64,000 nucleotides of DNA. Origin: Methylobacterium terricola. GTDB taxonomy: Bacteria; Pseudomonadota; Alphaproteobacteria; Rhizobiales; Beijerinckiaceae. The notes under the pieces are model-generated. The model saw nothing but the letters and a program-made list of their open reading frames with translations. It was not told where the DNA came from and searched no databases. Shown here piece by piece: positions 43,481 through 51,883 of the stretch (position 1 is the stretch's first letter; each line of letters begins with the position of its first letter). The translations under genes and the position numbers were made by a program. Location of the stretch: assembly GCF_006151805.1 (NCBI RefSeq), contig NZ_VDDA01000012.1:62001-126000 (forward strand), in the 5' to 3' direction.

Positions 43481-44266
43481 ATGTCGCTGCAAAACAAGAC
43501 CGCCCTCGTCACCGGCTCGACGAGCGGCATCGGCCTCGCCATCGCGCGGGCGCTGGCGCAACATGGCGCCAACGTGGTGCTCAACGGCTTCGGCAAGCCG
43601 GACGCGATCGAGACGGAGCGGGCCGGCATCGAAACCGATTTCCACGTGCGGGCGCATTACTCGGCCGCCGACATGACCAAGCCCGACGAGATCGCCGCGA
43701 TGGTGGCGGAGGCCGAGCAGGCGTTCGGCTCGGTCGACATCCTCGTCAACAATGCCGGCATCCAGTACGTCTCGGCGATCGACGAGTTCCCGGTCGAGAA
43801 ATGGGACCAGATCATCGCGATCAACCTGTCCTCGGCGTTCCACACCATGCGGGCGGCGATCCCCGGCATGAAGGCGAAGGGCTGGGGCCGGATCATCAAC
43901 ACGGCGTCGGCCCATTCCCTCGTCGCCTCGCCGTACAAGTCGGCCTACGTGGCGGCCAAGCACGGCATTGCCGGCCTGACCAAGACCGCGGCGCTTGAAC
44001 TCGCCACCCACAAGATCACCGTGAACTGCATCTCGCCGGGCTACGTCTGGACTCCGCTGGTCGAGGCGCAGATCCCCGACACCATGAAGGCGCGCGGCCT
44101 GACCAAGGAGCAGGTGATCGACGAGGTGCTGCTGAAGGCCCAGCCGACCAAGGAATTCGTCACCGTCGAGCAGGTCGCGGCGATCGCGGCGTTCCTGTGC
44201 ACGGACGCCGCGAGCCAGATCACCGGCACCAACCTGTCGGTGGATGGCGGCTGGACGGCGCAGTAA
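43481..44266 (+). CDS. 3-hydroxybutyrate dehydrogenase
   Basis: The 261-residue SDR has ALVTGSTSGIGLAIARALAQ, ILVNNAGIQYVSAIDEFP, the catalytic YVAAKHGIAG, and the C-terminus IAAFLCTDAASQITGTNLSV. The sequence matches bacterial D-3-hydroxybutyrate dehydrogenases, which convert 3-hydroxybutyrate to acetoacetate with NAD. It is the last gene of the patatin-adc-bdhA unit; a strong hairpin follows. Confidence 0.94.
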   Translation: MSLQNKTALVTGSTSGIGLAIARALAQHGANVVLNGFGKPDAIETERAGIETDFHVRAHYSAADMTKPDEIAAMVAEAEQAFGSVDILVNNAGIQYVSAIDEFPVEKWDQIIAINLSSAFHTMRAAIPGMKAKGWGRIINTASAHSLVASPYKSAYVAAKHGIAGLTKTAALELATHKITVNCISPGYVWTPLVEAQIPDTMKARGLTKEQVIDEVLLKAQPTKEFVTVEQVAAIAAFLCTDAASQITGTNLSVDGGWTAQ

Positions 44267-44276
44267 CGGGGCGCCG

Positions 44277-44305
44277 CGGGAGGGCGGGATCGTCCGGCCC
44301 TCCCG
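44277..44305 (+). terminator. hairpin after bdhA
   Basis: CGGGAGGGC (44277-44285) and GCCCTCCCG (44297-44305) form a perfect 9-bp stem with an 11-nt loop, 11 bases after the stop. No T run follows, so it may be a Rho-independent terminator only in part. Confidence 0.55.
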
Positions 44306-44706
44306 GATTCGTCATGCGACGCGGGCTTCACGCTCTCCACGTCCTGACTTCTTGATATCGTCCCAGTCTCGACTGCGACGTGTCGATCGCAATTTCGTCG
44401 ATTGCTATTTGACTTGATACTTATTTCATAGGCATCCCAGGCTTTTGCGAAATTGAGCGTTTCTCTTCGCTCTGAATACTCCAATCTTGCAGCCCCACTC
44501 CCGACCCGACTGCCGCGAGGAGATTCCGGCCCGCCCCGGGATGACCAAAAGTTGCCGGCAGCCCGAGATTGCGACATGCCGTTGAGTTACCAGCTTTTAA
44601 TGAAACGGTGAGGCAACTGCCCTCCTGCCTCTGTGTTATTCGAATGTCACCGACGCAGCGATGCCTTCCAAACAAACTGGCATCGATTTCAAGAGGAGGC
44701 AAAATC
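44306..44706. other. 401-bp AT-richer leader region before yfdX
   Basis: The first part (about 44340-44460) is noticeably AT-rich with several short inverted half-sites (GTCGATCGCAATTTCG region). A long leader before the strong GAGGAGG ribosome binding site of yfdX suggests a regulated promoter or transcript leader. I see no known riboswitch fold and no EcfG-type promoter. Confidence 0.4.
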
Positions 44707-45501
44707 ATGTCCTACCGGAAATCCCTGGTTGCTGCCCTCGTTGCTACCACGGTCATCGGCGGCGGCGCCTACGCGGCCGAGCAAGCCGCCAAGCCGATGG
44801 TGACCCAGGAGAGCGCGGCGCAACGCGCGGTCGACCAGGATGTCGGCAAGCTGTCGAAGGACGGGGCCCAGGCGTTCCGCGACATGCATCTGGCCCGGAT
44901 CGCGATCTTCGACGCCGATCCCGCTCAGGCCAAGGCTCTCATCGGCAAGGCCCAGGCCGCTCTGGCGAAGGCGAAGTCGGACGACGCCGTGTTCACCAAG
45001 GCGGAGGCCGAGCTGAAGACGCCGGCCCAGATCGCCGCTACCAAGGACAAGGCGGCGGTGGACAAGACGGGCAGCACGCAAGCCGCCCCCAGCGATACCA
45101 AGTCGACGGACAAGGTCGCCTGGGTGCCGGTCGATTCCCAGCTGACCCTCGGCGAGGATTTCCTCGCGACGCCCGAGAAGGCCACCGCGGTGAACGAGGC
45201 GAACAAGCACCTCGCCAAGGGTGACCAGAAGGGCGCCATCGAGCAGCTGAAGCTCGCCCATGTCGACGTGAACTTCACGATGGCGGTGCTGCCCCTCGAC
45301 AAGACCACCGCGGACGTGAACCAGGCGGCCACGCTCATCAACCAGGGCAAGTACTACGAGGCGAACGCGGCCCTGAAGACCGCCGAGGACGGGATGCGCT
45401 TCGACGTGATCGACGCGATCGGCCTGCCTCAGGCGAGTGCCGCGAAGGCGGCCGCCAAGCCGGCCCCGCACAGCGCGGCGGACAGCAAGGCGGCGAAGTA
45501 A
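44707..45501 (+). CDS. YfdX family protein, secreted
   Basis: The 264-residue protein has a signal peptide (SLVAALVATTVIGGGAYAAE, cleavage after AYA) and a YfdX domain: QRAVDQDVGKLSKDGAQAFR, MHLARIAIFDADPAQAKALI, and WVPVDSQLTLGEDF in the middle. YfdX proteins are periplasmic, linked to acid and antibiotic tolerance in enteric bacteria. The Ala/Lys-rich C-terminus is not conserved. ATG at 44707 follows GAGGAGG by 7 bases, one of the best ribosome binding sites here, hinting at high expression. Confidence 0.87.
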   Translation: MSYRKSLVAALVATTVIGGGAYAAEQAAKPMVTQESAAQRAVDQDVGKLSKDGAQAFRDMHLARIAIFDADPAQAKALIGKAQAALAKAKSDDAVFTKAEAELKTPAQIAATKDKAAVDKTGSTQAAPSDTKSTDKVAWVPVDSQLTLGEDFLATPEKATAVNEANKHLAKGDQKGAIEQLKLAHVDVNFTMAVLPLDKTTADVNQAATLINQGKYYEANAALKTAEDGMRFDVIDAIGLPQASAAKAAAKPAPHSAADSKAAK

Positions 45502-45575
45502 GCCGGCTCTGTAAGCGCGTCATCATTGGCCCGGGGCGGCTGTCCCGGGCCTACCGCGTGCGGGGGGAAGCCGTC

Positions 45576-45929
45576 GTGAGACCAGCGTGGCTGTCGATTC
45601 CGGTGACGATCGGGCTGGTCCTGTCCGGCCCCGCCCTCGCGCGGGGTTCGGCCTTCCCGACCTACTCCACCCCCAAGACCTGCGCGCTCGAACGCCGGCC
45701 CGGACCGGACGCTTCCGCGGCGAGCTACCGCGGCTGCATCTCCGACGAGCACGCGGCGCGGCGCTCCTTGCGGCGACGCTGGGCGACCTTCCCGGCCTCC
45801 GACCGGCAGGAGTGCCGGCAGGAGAGCGACATCGGCGGCACGCCGTCCTACGTCGCCCTGCTCACCTGCCTGCAACTCGCCGACGGCACCCTGCCGACCG
45901 AGCCGCCGCCTTTGCCGGCGGCGCGCTGA
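45576..45929 (+). CDS. hypothetical secreted cysteine-containing protein
   Basis: The 117-residue product from GTG 45576 has a signal peptide (AWLSIPVTIGLVLSGPALA) and a mature part with four cysteines (KTCALERRPG, YRGCISDEHAARRSL, RQECRQESDIGG, LLTCLQLADG), likely two disulfides. It may be related to short Rhizobiales proteins of about 100-120 residues with this CxxxE...DE pattern, but no function is known to me. A G-rich ribosome binding site precedes it. It follows yfdX by 74 bases. Confidence 0.6.
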   Translation: MRPAWLSIPVTIGLVLSGPALARGSAFPTYSTPKTCALERRPGPDASAASYRGCISDEHAARRSLRRRWATFPASDRQECRQESDIGGTPSYVALLTCLQLADGTLPTEPPPLPAAR

Positions 45930-45936
45930 GACCGGC

Positions 45937-46281
45937 TCAGCGACGCCCGTGCAGCAGCAGGGCGAGACCGTACCCGGCGGCGCCGGCGAGGAGCAGGGCC
46001 AGGAGCGGCGTCTCCTCGACGGCGTGGGTCACCGTGCGGGCCCCATGGCGGGCCGCGTGGCGGCCGCGCTCGTACGCGTCCTCGGCGTAGTCGATGGCGG
46101 TGTCGGCGGCCTCGCGCAGGCCGTCGCGCGCCTCGCCGGCCAGGCCCTCGGCCCGCCCCTGCGCCTCGCGGAAACGGCCCTCGACCTGCGAGCGGTGATC
46201 GCCCGCGAGATCGCCGAGGGCGGCCTGCGCCTTGCCGCCGAGTTCGCGCGCCGCGCCGGTGATGCGATCGGTGTCGACCAT
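45937..46281 (-). CDS. CsbD/DUF883-like stress protein with membrane end
   Basis: The 114-residue protein starts with MVDTDRITGAARELGGKAQA and continues as an amphipathic alanine/glutamate-rich helix region, as in CsbD and DUF883 proteins. It ends in a small hydrophobic segment (PLLALLLAGAAGYGLALLL) that could anchor it to the membrane or ribosome, the DUF883 arrangement. These proteins are general-stress induced. ATG 46281 follows GGAGAGAC. The 3' end converges with the preceding gene. Confidence 0.75.
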   Translation of the reverse strand: MVDTDRITGAARELGGKAQAALGDLAGDHRSQVEGRFREAQGRAEGLAGEARDGLREAADTAIDYAEDAYERGRHAARHGARTVTHAVEETPLLALLLAGAAGYGLALLLHGRR

Positions 46282-46419
46282 CTGTCTCTCCTTCACCCGA
46301 TGAGGGCGCGCCGGAAGGGTGCACCACGGGAGGTCAGGTGGGACGCCGCGGCATCGCGGCAATGGCCGCGGGGCACATTCGGCGGGCCGGACCGCATGGC
46401 GGGTCGGCGGGATGGCGGG

Positions 46420-47400
46420 TCAGGCGGGAACGAACCGCCGCAGCATGGCGAGGCCGCAGGACTGGCACGCCTCCTGGAACTTCAGCAGGCGCTCGGCCGG
46501 GACGAGGGCGTGGTTCCAGGCGAGCGGATCGTACAGGATCTCGCCCCCGTCATGGATGGCGAGGTCCGGCCGGAGCCGGAAGTCCACGTAGCCCATCTCA
46601 CGCACGAAATGGCGGATGCGGTGGCTCGGCGCGCCTTGCAGCAGCTCGATGAAGACGATCGGCCGCTCGCGGGCGATGGTGGCCCTGGCGCCCTCCAGGA
46701 ACGCGTGCTCGTGCCCCTCGATATCGACCTTGATCACGCCGATCGGGCCCGGAATATCGACGCTGTCGAGGGTCGCGACCGTCACCTCCAGGAGGGTGGT
46801 GGCGCGGTTGCGCGGCTTGAAATCGGCCTCGAGCGAGGCGCTGGTCTCGATCAGGCCATGGCTCGGATCGGGAATGTGCAGCGTGGCCTTGCCGGAATGG
46901 TCGCTGAGCGCCGATTCGTGGACCGCGATCGCGTGCCGGATGTCGTTCGCCGCGATGTTGCGCCGGAGGGCCGCGAGCGCCAGGGGCAGCGGCTCGAAGG
47001 CCAGGATCGGCCGGCCCGGAGCGATCACGGCCGCCATCACCGAGTACAATCCGGTATTGGCGCCGACATCGACGAAAGCCCCGTCGATGCGGACGAGGCT
47101 CGCCATCATCAGCATCGGCAGCGGCGCCTCGTAGGTGCCCGTCATGATGTCGCGGGCGACCTGGTCGGCGCCGTCGGCCGGATCGAGCTTGAAGGTGCGC
47201 CCGGCGAAGGTGACCTCGACGCAGGTCCCGTCGTCATCGGCCAGGTCTTGCGGCGCGGCACCGGCCCGGATGGCCGGGCGGCCGGACAGTCGATTCAGCA
47301 CATGCTCGAGACCGCGCCGGACCAAAGCGGATGCTCCTTCGCCAAGGAGGGCGCCGAGAACGAGCGCGGCACTGTCGTATCGACGGGCCGTGCGGCTCAC
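46420..47400 (-). CDS. FkbM family methyltransferase
   Basis: The 326-residue protein contains the FkbM core: FVDVGANTGLYSVMAAVIAP, ILAFEPLPLALAALRRNIAA, VTVATLDSVDIPGPIGVIKV followed by DIEGHEHAFLEGARA. These enzymes transfer methyl groups from S-adenosylmethionine, frequently onto sugars or lipids. The N-terminal 90 residues (starting with GTG at 47400, or a later start) are not conserved and the start is uncertain because no good ribosome binding site is visible. It has no obvious partner gene nearby. Confidence 0.8.
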   Translation of the reverse strand: MSRTARRYDSAALVLGALLGEGASALVRRGLEHVLNRLSGRPAIRAGAAPQDLADDDGTCVEVTFAGRTFKLDPADGADQVARDIMTGTYEAPLPMLMMASLVRIDGAFVDVGANTGLYSVMAAVIAPGRPILAFEPLPLALAALRRNIAANDIRHAIAVHESALSDHSGKATLHIPDPSHGLIETSASLEADFKPRNRATTLLEVTVATLDSVDIPGPIGVIKVDIEGHEHAFLEGARATIARERPIVFIELLQGAPSHRIRHFVREMGYVDFRLRPDLAIHDGGEILYDPLAWNHALVPAERLLKFQEACQSCGLAMLRRFVPA

Positions 47401-47467
47401 CGCATTCGAAAATGTTAATGAATGCGATCGAGATCGGTCCAGTCCGACGTCAGTGCCGGCGGGACAG

Positions 47468-47517
47468 CCGGATGCGGGAGCCCCTCCCCCGATCGGATGA
47501 GGGGAGCCCGCATCCGG
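47468..47517. terminator. 50-nt hairpin between gpmA and the FkbM gene
   Basis: CCGGATGCGGG (47468-47478) pairs with CCCGCATCCGG (47507-47517), and CCCCT (47481-47485) with AGGGG (47500-47504), leaving two AG mismatch steps and a loop. It lies 63 bases after the gpmA stop codon on the minus strand. It probably ends the dapB-gpmA transcript, although no T run is obvious. Confidence 0.6.
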
Positions 47518-47579
47518 GGGAACGGTCCTCGTTCGGATCCGGCCCGGCGACGACGTCGGCGCGCGGGCCGGGCCGCTGC

Positions 47580-48203
47580 TCAGTCGCGGTCGAGGATCTC
47601 CTTCGTGGCGACCGTGGTGTCGTCCTTCAGGCGGTAGACCAGCGGCACGCCGGTATGGAGCTCGAGGCCGGGGATCGTCTCGGTGGTGAGGCCGTCGAGC
47701 ACCATCACCAGGGCGCGCAGCGAGTTGCCGTGGGCGGCGACCAGCACGCGCTCGCCCCGCATCACGCGCGGCAGGATCTCCCGCATCGTATAGGGCAGCA
47801 CCCGGGCCACGGTGTCCTTCAGGCTCTCGCCGCCGGGCGGGGGCACGTCGTAGGAGCGGCGCCAGACATGGACCTGCTCCTCGCCCCACTTGGCGCGGGC
47901 ATCGTCCTTGTTGAGGCCCGACAGGTCGCCGTAATCGCGCTCGTTGAGGGCGGCGTCGGCGATGGTCGGCAGGTCGGACTGGCCGAGCTCCTCCAGGATC
48001 AGCGCGCAGGTGCGCTGGGCCCGGGTGAGCGCGGAGGTGAAGGCGACGTCGAACCGCACGCCCTTCGCCTTGAGCCGCCGCCCGGCCGCCCGCGCCTCCT
48101 CGACGCCGAGATCGGTCAGGCCCGGGTCCTTCCAGCCCGTGAACAGGTTCTGCAGGTTCCACTCGCTCTGGCCGTGGCGCGCGAGGACGAGAAGACGCTC
48201 CAT
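47580..48203 (-). CDS. 2,3-bisphosphoglycerate-dependent phosphoglycerate mutase
   Basis: The 207-residue protein is of the short dPGM form. It has LARHGQSEWNLQNLFTGWKD with the catalytic histidine, ALNERDYGDLSGLNKDDA and the second histidine in LVAAHGNSLRALVMVLDG. It interconverts 3- and 2-phosphoglycerate in glycolysis and gluconeogenesis. It is downstream of dapB with a 48-base gap, the usual Hyphomicrobiales order. Confidence 0.95.
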   Translation of the reverse strand: MERLLVLARHGQSEWNLQNLFTGWKDPGLTDLGVEEARAAGRRLKAKGVRFDVAFTSALTRAQRTCALILEELGQSDLPTIADAALNERDYGDLSGLNKDDARAKWGEEQVHVWRRSYDVPPPGGESLKDTVARVLPYTMREILPRVMRGERVLVAAHGNSLRALVMVLDGLTTETIPGLELHTGVPLVYRLKDDTTVATKEILDRD

Positions 48204-48251
48204 GATGCGTGTCGCTCCGTTGTCAAAGGAAAGAGGTGGGAAGCCGAGGGA

Positions 48252-49049
48252 TCAGAGGCCGAGCACGTCGTCCATGCCGTAGAAGCCCGGCTCGCGGGGC
48301 TGTGCCCAGAGGGCGGCCTTGACGGCACCGGCGGCGAACAGGCCGCGGTCACTGGCGCGATGCGTGAGTTCGATGCGCTCGCCGGCCCCGGCGAAGATCA
48401 CGCTGTGCTCGCCGACCACGCTGCCGCCGCGCAGGGTGGCAAAGCCGATGGTGCCGGGCTCGCGCGGGCCGGTCTGGCCGTCGCGCACCGCCACCTTGCG
48501 CTGCTCGAGCGCCACGCCCCGGCCTTCCGCCGCCGCCTCGCCGAGCAGCAGCGCGGTGCCGGACGGCGCATCGACCTTGTGGCGGTGGTGCATCTCCAGG
48601 ATCTCGATGTCGAACTCGTCGCCCAGCGTCGCCGCGACCTTGCGCACGAGGCCGGCCAGCAGGTTGACGCCGAGCGACATGTTGCCGGACTGCACGATGC
48701 GGGCGTGGAAGGCGGCGGCCTTCAGCTTGGTCAGATCGTCCGGCGACAGGCCGGTGGTGCCGACGACGTGGACGATGCGGGCCTGGGCGGCGAGCTCGGC
48801 GTAGAACACGGTGGCGGCCGGCGCCGTGAAATCGAGGACGCCGTCCGCCTCGGCGAAGGCCGGCAGCGGATCGTCGGTGACCGGGACGCCGAGCGGCGCG
48901 AGCCCGGCGAGCATGCCCGCATCCTGGCCCACGACCGGCGAGCCCTCGCGCTCGATCGCGCCCGAGAGCGTGCAGCCCTCGGTCCCGGCCACGGCCTGGA
49001 TCAGCATCCGCCCCATGCGCCCGGAGGCGCCGACGACGACGAGACGCAT
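48252..49049 (-). CDS. 4-hydroxy-tetrahydrodipicolinate reductase
   Basis: The 265-residue DapB has the NAD(P) motif VVVGASGRMGRMLIQAV, the loop VVGTTGLSPDDLTKLKAAA, and the substrate motif EMHHRHKVDAPSGTALLLGE with the key histidine and lysine. It acts in lysine and diaminopimelate synthesis. ATG at 49049 is chosen over the ATG at 49067, because the conserved sequence begins at residue 2. It is followed by gpmA. Confidence 0.96.
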   Translation of the reverse strand: MRLVVVGASGRMGRMLIQAVAGTEGCTLSGAIEREGSPVVGQDAGMLAGLAPLGVPVTDDPLPAFAEADGVLDFTAPAATVFYAELAAQARIVHVVGTTGLSPDDLTKLKAAAFHARIVQSGNMSLGVNLLAGLVRKVAATLGDEFDIEILEMHHRHKVDAPSGTALLLGEAAAEGRGVALEQRKVAVRDGQTGPREPGTIGFATLRGGSVVGEHSVIFAGAGERIELTHRASDRGLFAAGAVKAALWAQPREPGFYGMDDVLGL

Positions 49050-49229
49050 GGCAGATTGGCTCCCCAAACCAGCGGCTCCCGACCGCCCATCCGGCGGGTC
49101 CTACAGGGGTGGGCGGGTGCTGCCAAGGCGGGACGGGAAAAGGCGGTCCGGGACGGACCGGGCGGGGATAGGCGCCGGGCCCGCGACGCGCCATCTTCTC
49201 CCGCAGTGCAGCATCGCGCCGGAGATCCC

Positions 49230-50261
49230 ATGGCCTTTCGGTTCGTTCCAGGGCGCGGCACTCGCCGGGCCGCCAGCGGCGCCGTCCGGATCCTGCGCGC
49301 CACCGCCAAGGCGAACGCCGCCGCCGCCCGCCGGACCGGCGCCCTGATGCGGCAGGGCGCGGCCGCGCTGAAGGCCGAGGCGCCGGCGCACCGGCTGCCC
49401 GGCCGCTTCGTCGAGGTCGACGGCGTGCGCCTCCACTACATCGCCCGCGGCCGGGGCCGGCCGGTGGTGCTGATCCACGGCAACGGCACGATGGCGGAGG
49501 ATTTCGTCATCTGCGGCCTGGTGGAGCAGCTGGCCAAGCATTACCGCGTCGTCGCGGTCGACCGGCCCGGCTTCGGCCATACCGAGCGGCCGCGGCACCG
49601 GGTCTGGACCGCGGCCGCCCAGGCGCGGCTGATCCGGCACGCGCTCGCGGCGCTGAACGTCGAGCGGCCGGTGGTGATCGGGCATTCCTGGGGCACCATC
49701 GTGGCGCTGGCGCTGGCGATCCAGGACGACATCGACCTGCGCGGCCTGGTGCTGCTCTCCGGCTACTACTATCCGGGGCGGCGGACCGACGTGGCGCTGA
49801 TCGCGCCGCTCGCCGTGCCCGGCCTCGGCGACGCCGCCCGCGCCCTGGTGCCGGGGGCCATCGGGCAGATGCTGGCGCCGCAGGTCTTCCGCCACGTGTT
49901 CAATCCGCAACCGGTGCCGGCGCGGTTCACCGCGCGGTTTCCGGTCGCGCTGTCGCTCTCGGCGACGCAAGCCCGGGCGAGCGCCGAGGACACCGCGGGC
50001 ATGAACGCGGCGGTCGCCCTGATGCAGGCGCGCTACGCGTCCCTGCGCCTGCCGGTGGCGATCCTGTCGGGCGACGCCGACGCCGTCGTGGATCCGACCG
50101 AGCAATCCTGCCGCCTGCACCGGGAGGTCGCGGGCAGCACCCTGACCCTGCTGCCGGGGCAGGGCCACATGATCCACTACTCGGCCAAGGCCCGGATCCT
50201 GCGGGCGGTCGAGGCGCAGATGGCGCTTACGGGACGGACCCTGGCCTGGCGCTCGCAATGA
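49230..50261 (+). CDS. alpha/beta hydrolase
   Basis: The 343-residue protein has a basic N-terminal segment (about 55 residues) and an alpha/beta hydrolase domain: RPVVLIHGNGTMAEDF, VAVDRPGFGHTERP and the nucleophile elbow VIGHSWGTIVALAL (Ser in GHSWG), with an acidic LSGDADAVVDP and a final histidine in GQGHMIHYS. Substrate unknown. The start ATG lies soon after GGAG. Its last 35 bases overlap the marC gene on the opposite strand. Confidence 0.85.
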   Translation: MAFRFVPGRGTRRAASGAVRILRATAKANAAAARRTGALMRQGAAALKAEAPAHRLPGRFVEVDGVRLHYIARGRGRPVVLIHGNGTMAEDFVICGLVEQLAKHYRVVAVDRPGFGHTERPRHRVWTAAAQARLIRHALAALNVERPVVIGHSWGTIVALALAIQDDIDLRGLVLLSGYYYPGRRTDVALIAPLAVPGLGDAARALVPGAIGQMLAPQVFRHVFNPQPVPARFTARFPVALSLSATQARASAEDTAGMNAAVALMQARYASLRLPVAILSGDADAVVDPTEQSCRLHREVAGSTLTLLPGQGHMIHYSAKARILRAVEAQMALTGRTLAWRSQ

Positions 50262-50946
50262 GCGGGCCGAGCACGTCGGTGACGCCGGTGAGGGTGATCT
50301 GGGTGCCGACGCAGAGCAGCAGGAAGGCGGCGAGCCGACCGAGCACCCGGGCCCGGGCATGGCCGAGCCGCGCCACCAGCCGGTCGGCCGACGCGTAGGC
50401 GAGCAGGATCAGCACCGCGATGGCCAGGGAGGCCGCCGAAGCCCCGGCGAGGTAGGCGAGCCGGTCGGCGCCGGCATCCGGCCGGCCGGCGCCGAGCGCG
50501 ATCGCCACCGCGATGGTGCCGGGCCCGGTGGTGAAGGGCAGCGTCAGCGGGAAGAACGCGATCTCGGCGAGCGCGGCCGGCTCCGGATCGTCCTCGCTGC
50601 CCTGCACCGGCTCGGCCTGCGCGGTCTTGCGCGCCTCGCGCTGCTCGGGCGCCGAGAGCAGGGTCCAGGCCTGCGCCGCCACCACGAGGCCGCCGGCGAT
50701 ACGCAGGGCCGAGAGCGAGATGCCGAAGAAGCTCAGCACCCAGGCGCCGGCCCAGAGCGAGACCAGCATCACGGCGGCGGCGTAGGCGCCGATGCGGCGG
50801 GCAAGCCAGGTGCGCTCGGCATGGGTCCGGCCGGCGGTGACCTGCGCGAAGATCAGCGCCGAGCCCGGCGGGTTGACGATCGAGAACAGCGCCGAGAAGG
50901 CGAGGAGGAAGCTCTGCAACGCGGCATCCGCGCCCGGGAAGGGCAT
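50227..50946 (-). CDS. MarC family integral membrane protein
   Basis: The 239-residue protein has six membrane helices and MarC signatures: SALFSIVNPPGSALIFAQVT, ALRIAGGLVVAAQAWTLL and FFPLTLPFTTGPGTIAVAIA with the conserved TGPGTI. MarC proteins are of unknown function; they are not the multidrug pumps once proposed. A hydrophilic loop (EQREARKTAQAEPVQGSEDD) separates the two halves. It is 3 bases after the methyltransferase gene, probably one operon. Confidence 0.9.
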   Translation of the reverse strand: MPFPGADAALQSFLLAFSALFSIVNPPGSALIFAQVTAGRTHAERTWLARRIGAYAAAVMLVSLWAGAWVLSFFGISLSALRIAGGLVVAAQAWTLLSAPEQREARKTAQAEPVQGSEDDPEPAALAEIAFFPLTLPFTTGPGTIAVAIALGAGRPDAGADRLAYLAGASAASLAIAVLILLAYASADRLVARLGHARARVLGRLAAFLLLCVGTQITLTGVTDVLGPLIASARPGSVP

Positions 50947-50949
50947 CGT

Positions 50950-51699
50950 CTACGCGCCTCCCGGCACGGGGGCCGGCACCGGCACCGGCGCCAGCACCCG
51001 GGCGCGCAGCCGCGCCTTCTTGCGGGCCTGGACGGCGACGACCGGGCGGTGGAGCTGCTTGGTCGCCTCGACCACGTGCAGCCCGGCGAAGGGCAGCGAC
51101 AGGCCGGTGCCGACCCGCTCCCAGGCGCTCGCGGTGCGCAGGGTCAACCAGCCCTCCACCGGGGGCACGTACAGGGTCTCGGCCCAGTCCTCGGGGGCAA
51201 ACAGCGTCTCGCGCATCAGCCGGCCGAGCTGCGAGCGGCTGTAGGGCTGGCCGTGGCCGAAGGGCGTGGCGTCGCGACGCGCCCACAGGCCGCGGCGGTT
51301 CGGCACCGCCATGATCAGCCGGCCGCCGGGGGTCAGCACCCGCCAGACCTCCTGCATCAGCTCGGCCGGGCTCTCCACCGCCTCGATGGCGTGGATCAGC
51401 AGCACCCGGTCGAGGGCCGAATCGGGCAGCGGCATCATGGTGGGATCGACGAGGCAGGAGGCCGAGCGGCCGGAACCCGGCCAGTTCGTCACCCCCTGCG
51501 TCGCCGGCATGAAGGCGAGCGTCCGCTCGGCGGCGTGCCGCACCGGGCCGAGATACGGCACCGCGTAGCCGAGCCCCATGACCCGCAGACCCGAGACCGA
51601 GCCGAGCATGCGGTGGACCGTGCGGCCGACCAGCCGCTGCGCCACCGCCCCGAGGGGGCTGGCATAGAAGGCGCGCAGGTCGGTGACGTCGAGGCTCAT
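50950..51699 (-). CDS. class I SAM-dependent methyltransferase
   Basis: The 249-residue protein has a methyltransferase core of Methyltransf_11 type: GLRVMGLGYAVPYLGPV in place of the usual glycine-rich motif, and VLLIHAIEAVESPAELMQEV and LTPGGRLIMAVPNRRGLWAR as the later motifs. The substrate is unknown. It is divergent from gloB, a pairing common in this order, and is followed closely by marC. The Ala/Pro/Val-rich end (PVPVPAPVPGGA) is not conserved. Confidence 0.82.
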   Translation of the reverse strand: MSLDVTDLRAFYASPLGAVAQRLVGRTVHRMLGSVSGLRVMGLGYAVPYLGPVRHAAERTLAFMPATQGVTNWPGSGRSASCLVDPTMMPLPDSALDRVLLIHAIEAVESPAELMQEVWRVLTPGGRLIMAVPNRRGLWARRDATPFGHGQPYSRSQLGRLMRETLFAPEDWAETLYVPPVEGWLTLRTASAWERVGTGLSLPFAGLHVVEATKQLHRPVVAVQARKKARLRARVLAPVPVPAPVPGGA

Positions 51700-51883
51700 C
51701 GGTTCTCGGGACGTGCGGCGCGACGCGCCGTCGGGGTGATCAATGGGGAGTGGCGCGAAGCGCGGCAAGGCGTCAACCCGCTCGCCGCCCGAGCGCTCCC
51801 CGCTATTCCCGGCGCGGAAGTCTCGCGCCGGGGCGGCGACGCCCTATCTCCGCTCGCGTGAGCCTGTTCGAGGAAGCGCCGCC

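Noticed and set aside
44569..44706. In-frame upstream extension of YfdX
   Set aside because: The signal peptide and the strong ribosome binding site fix the start at 44707.
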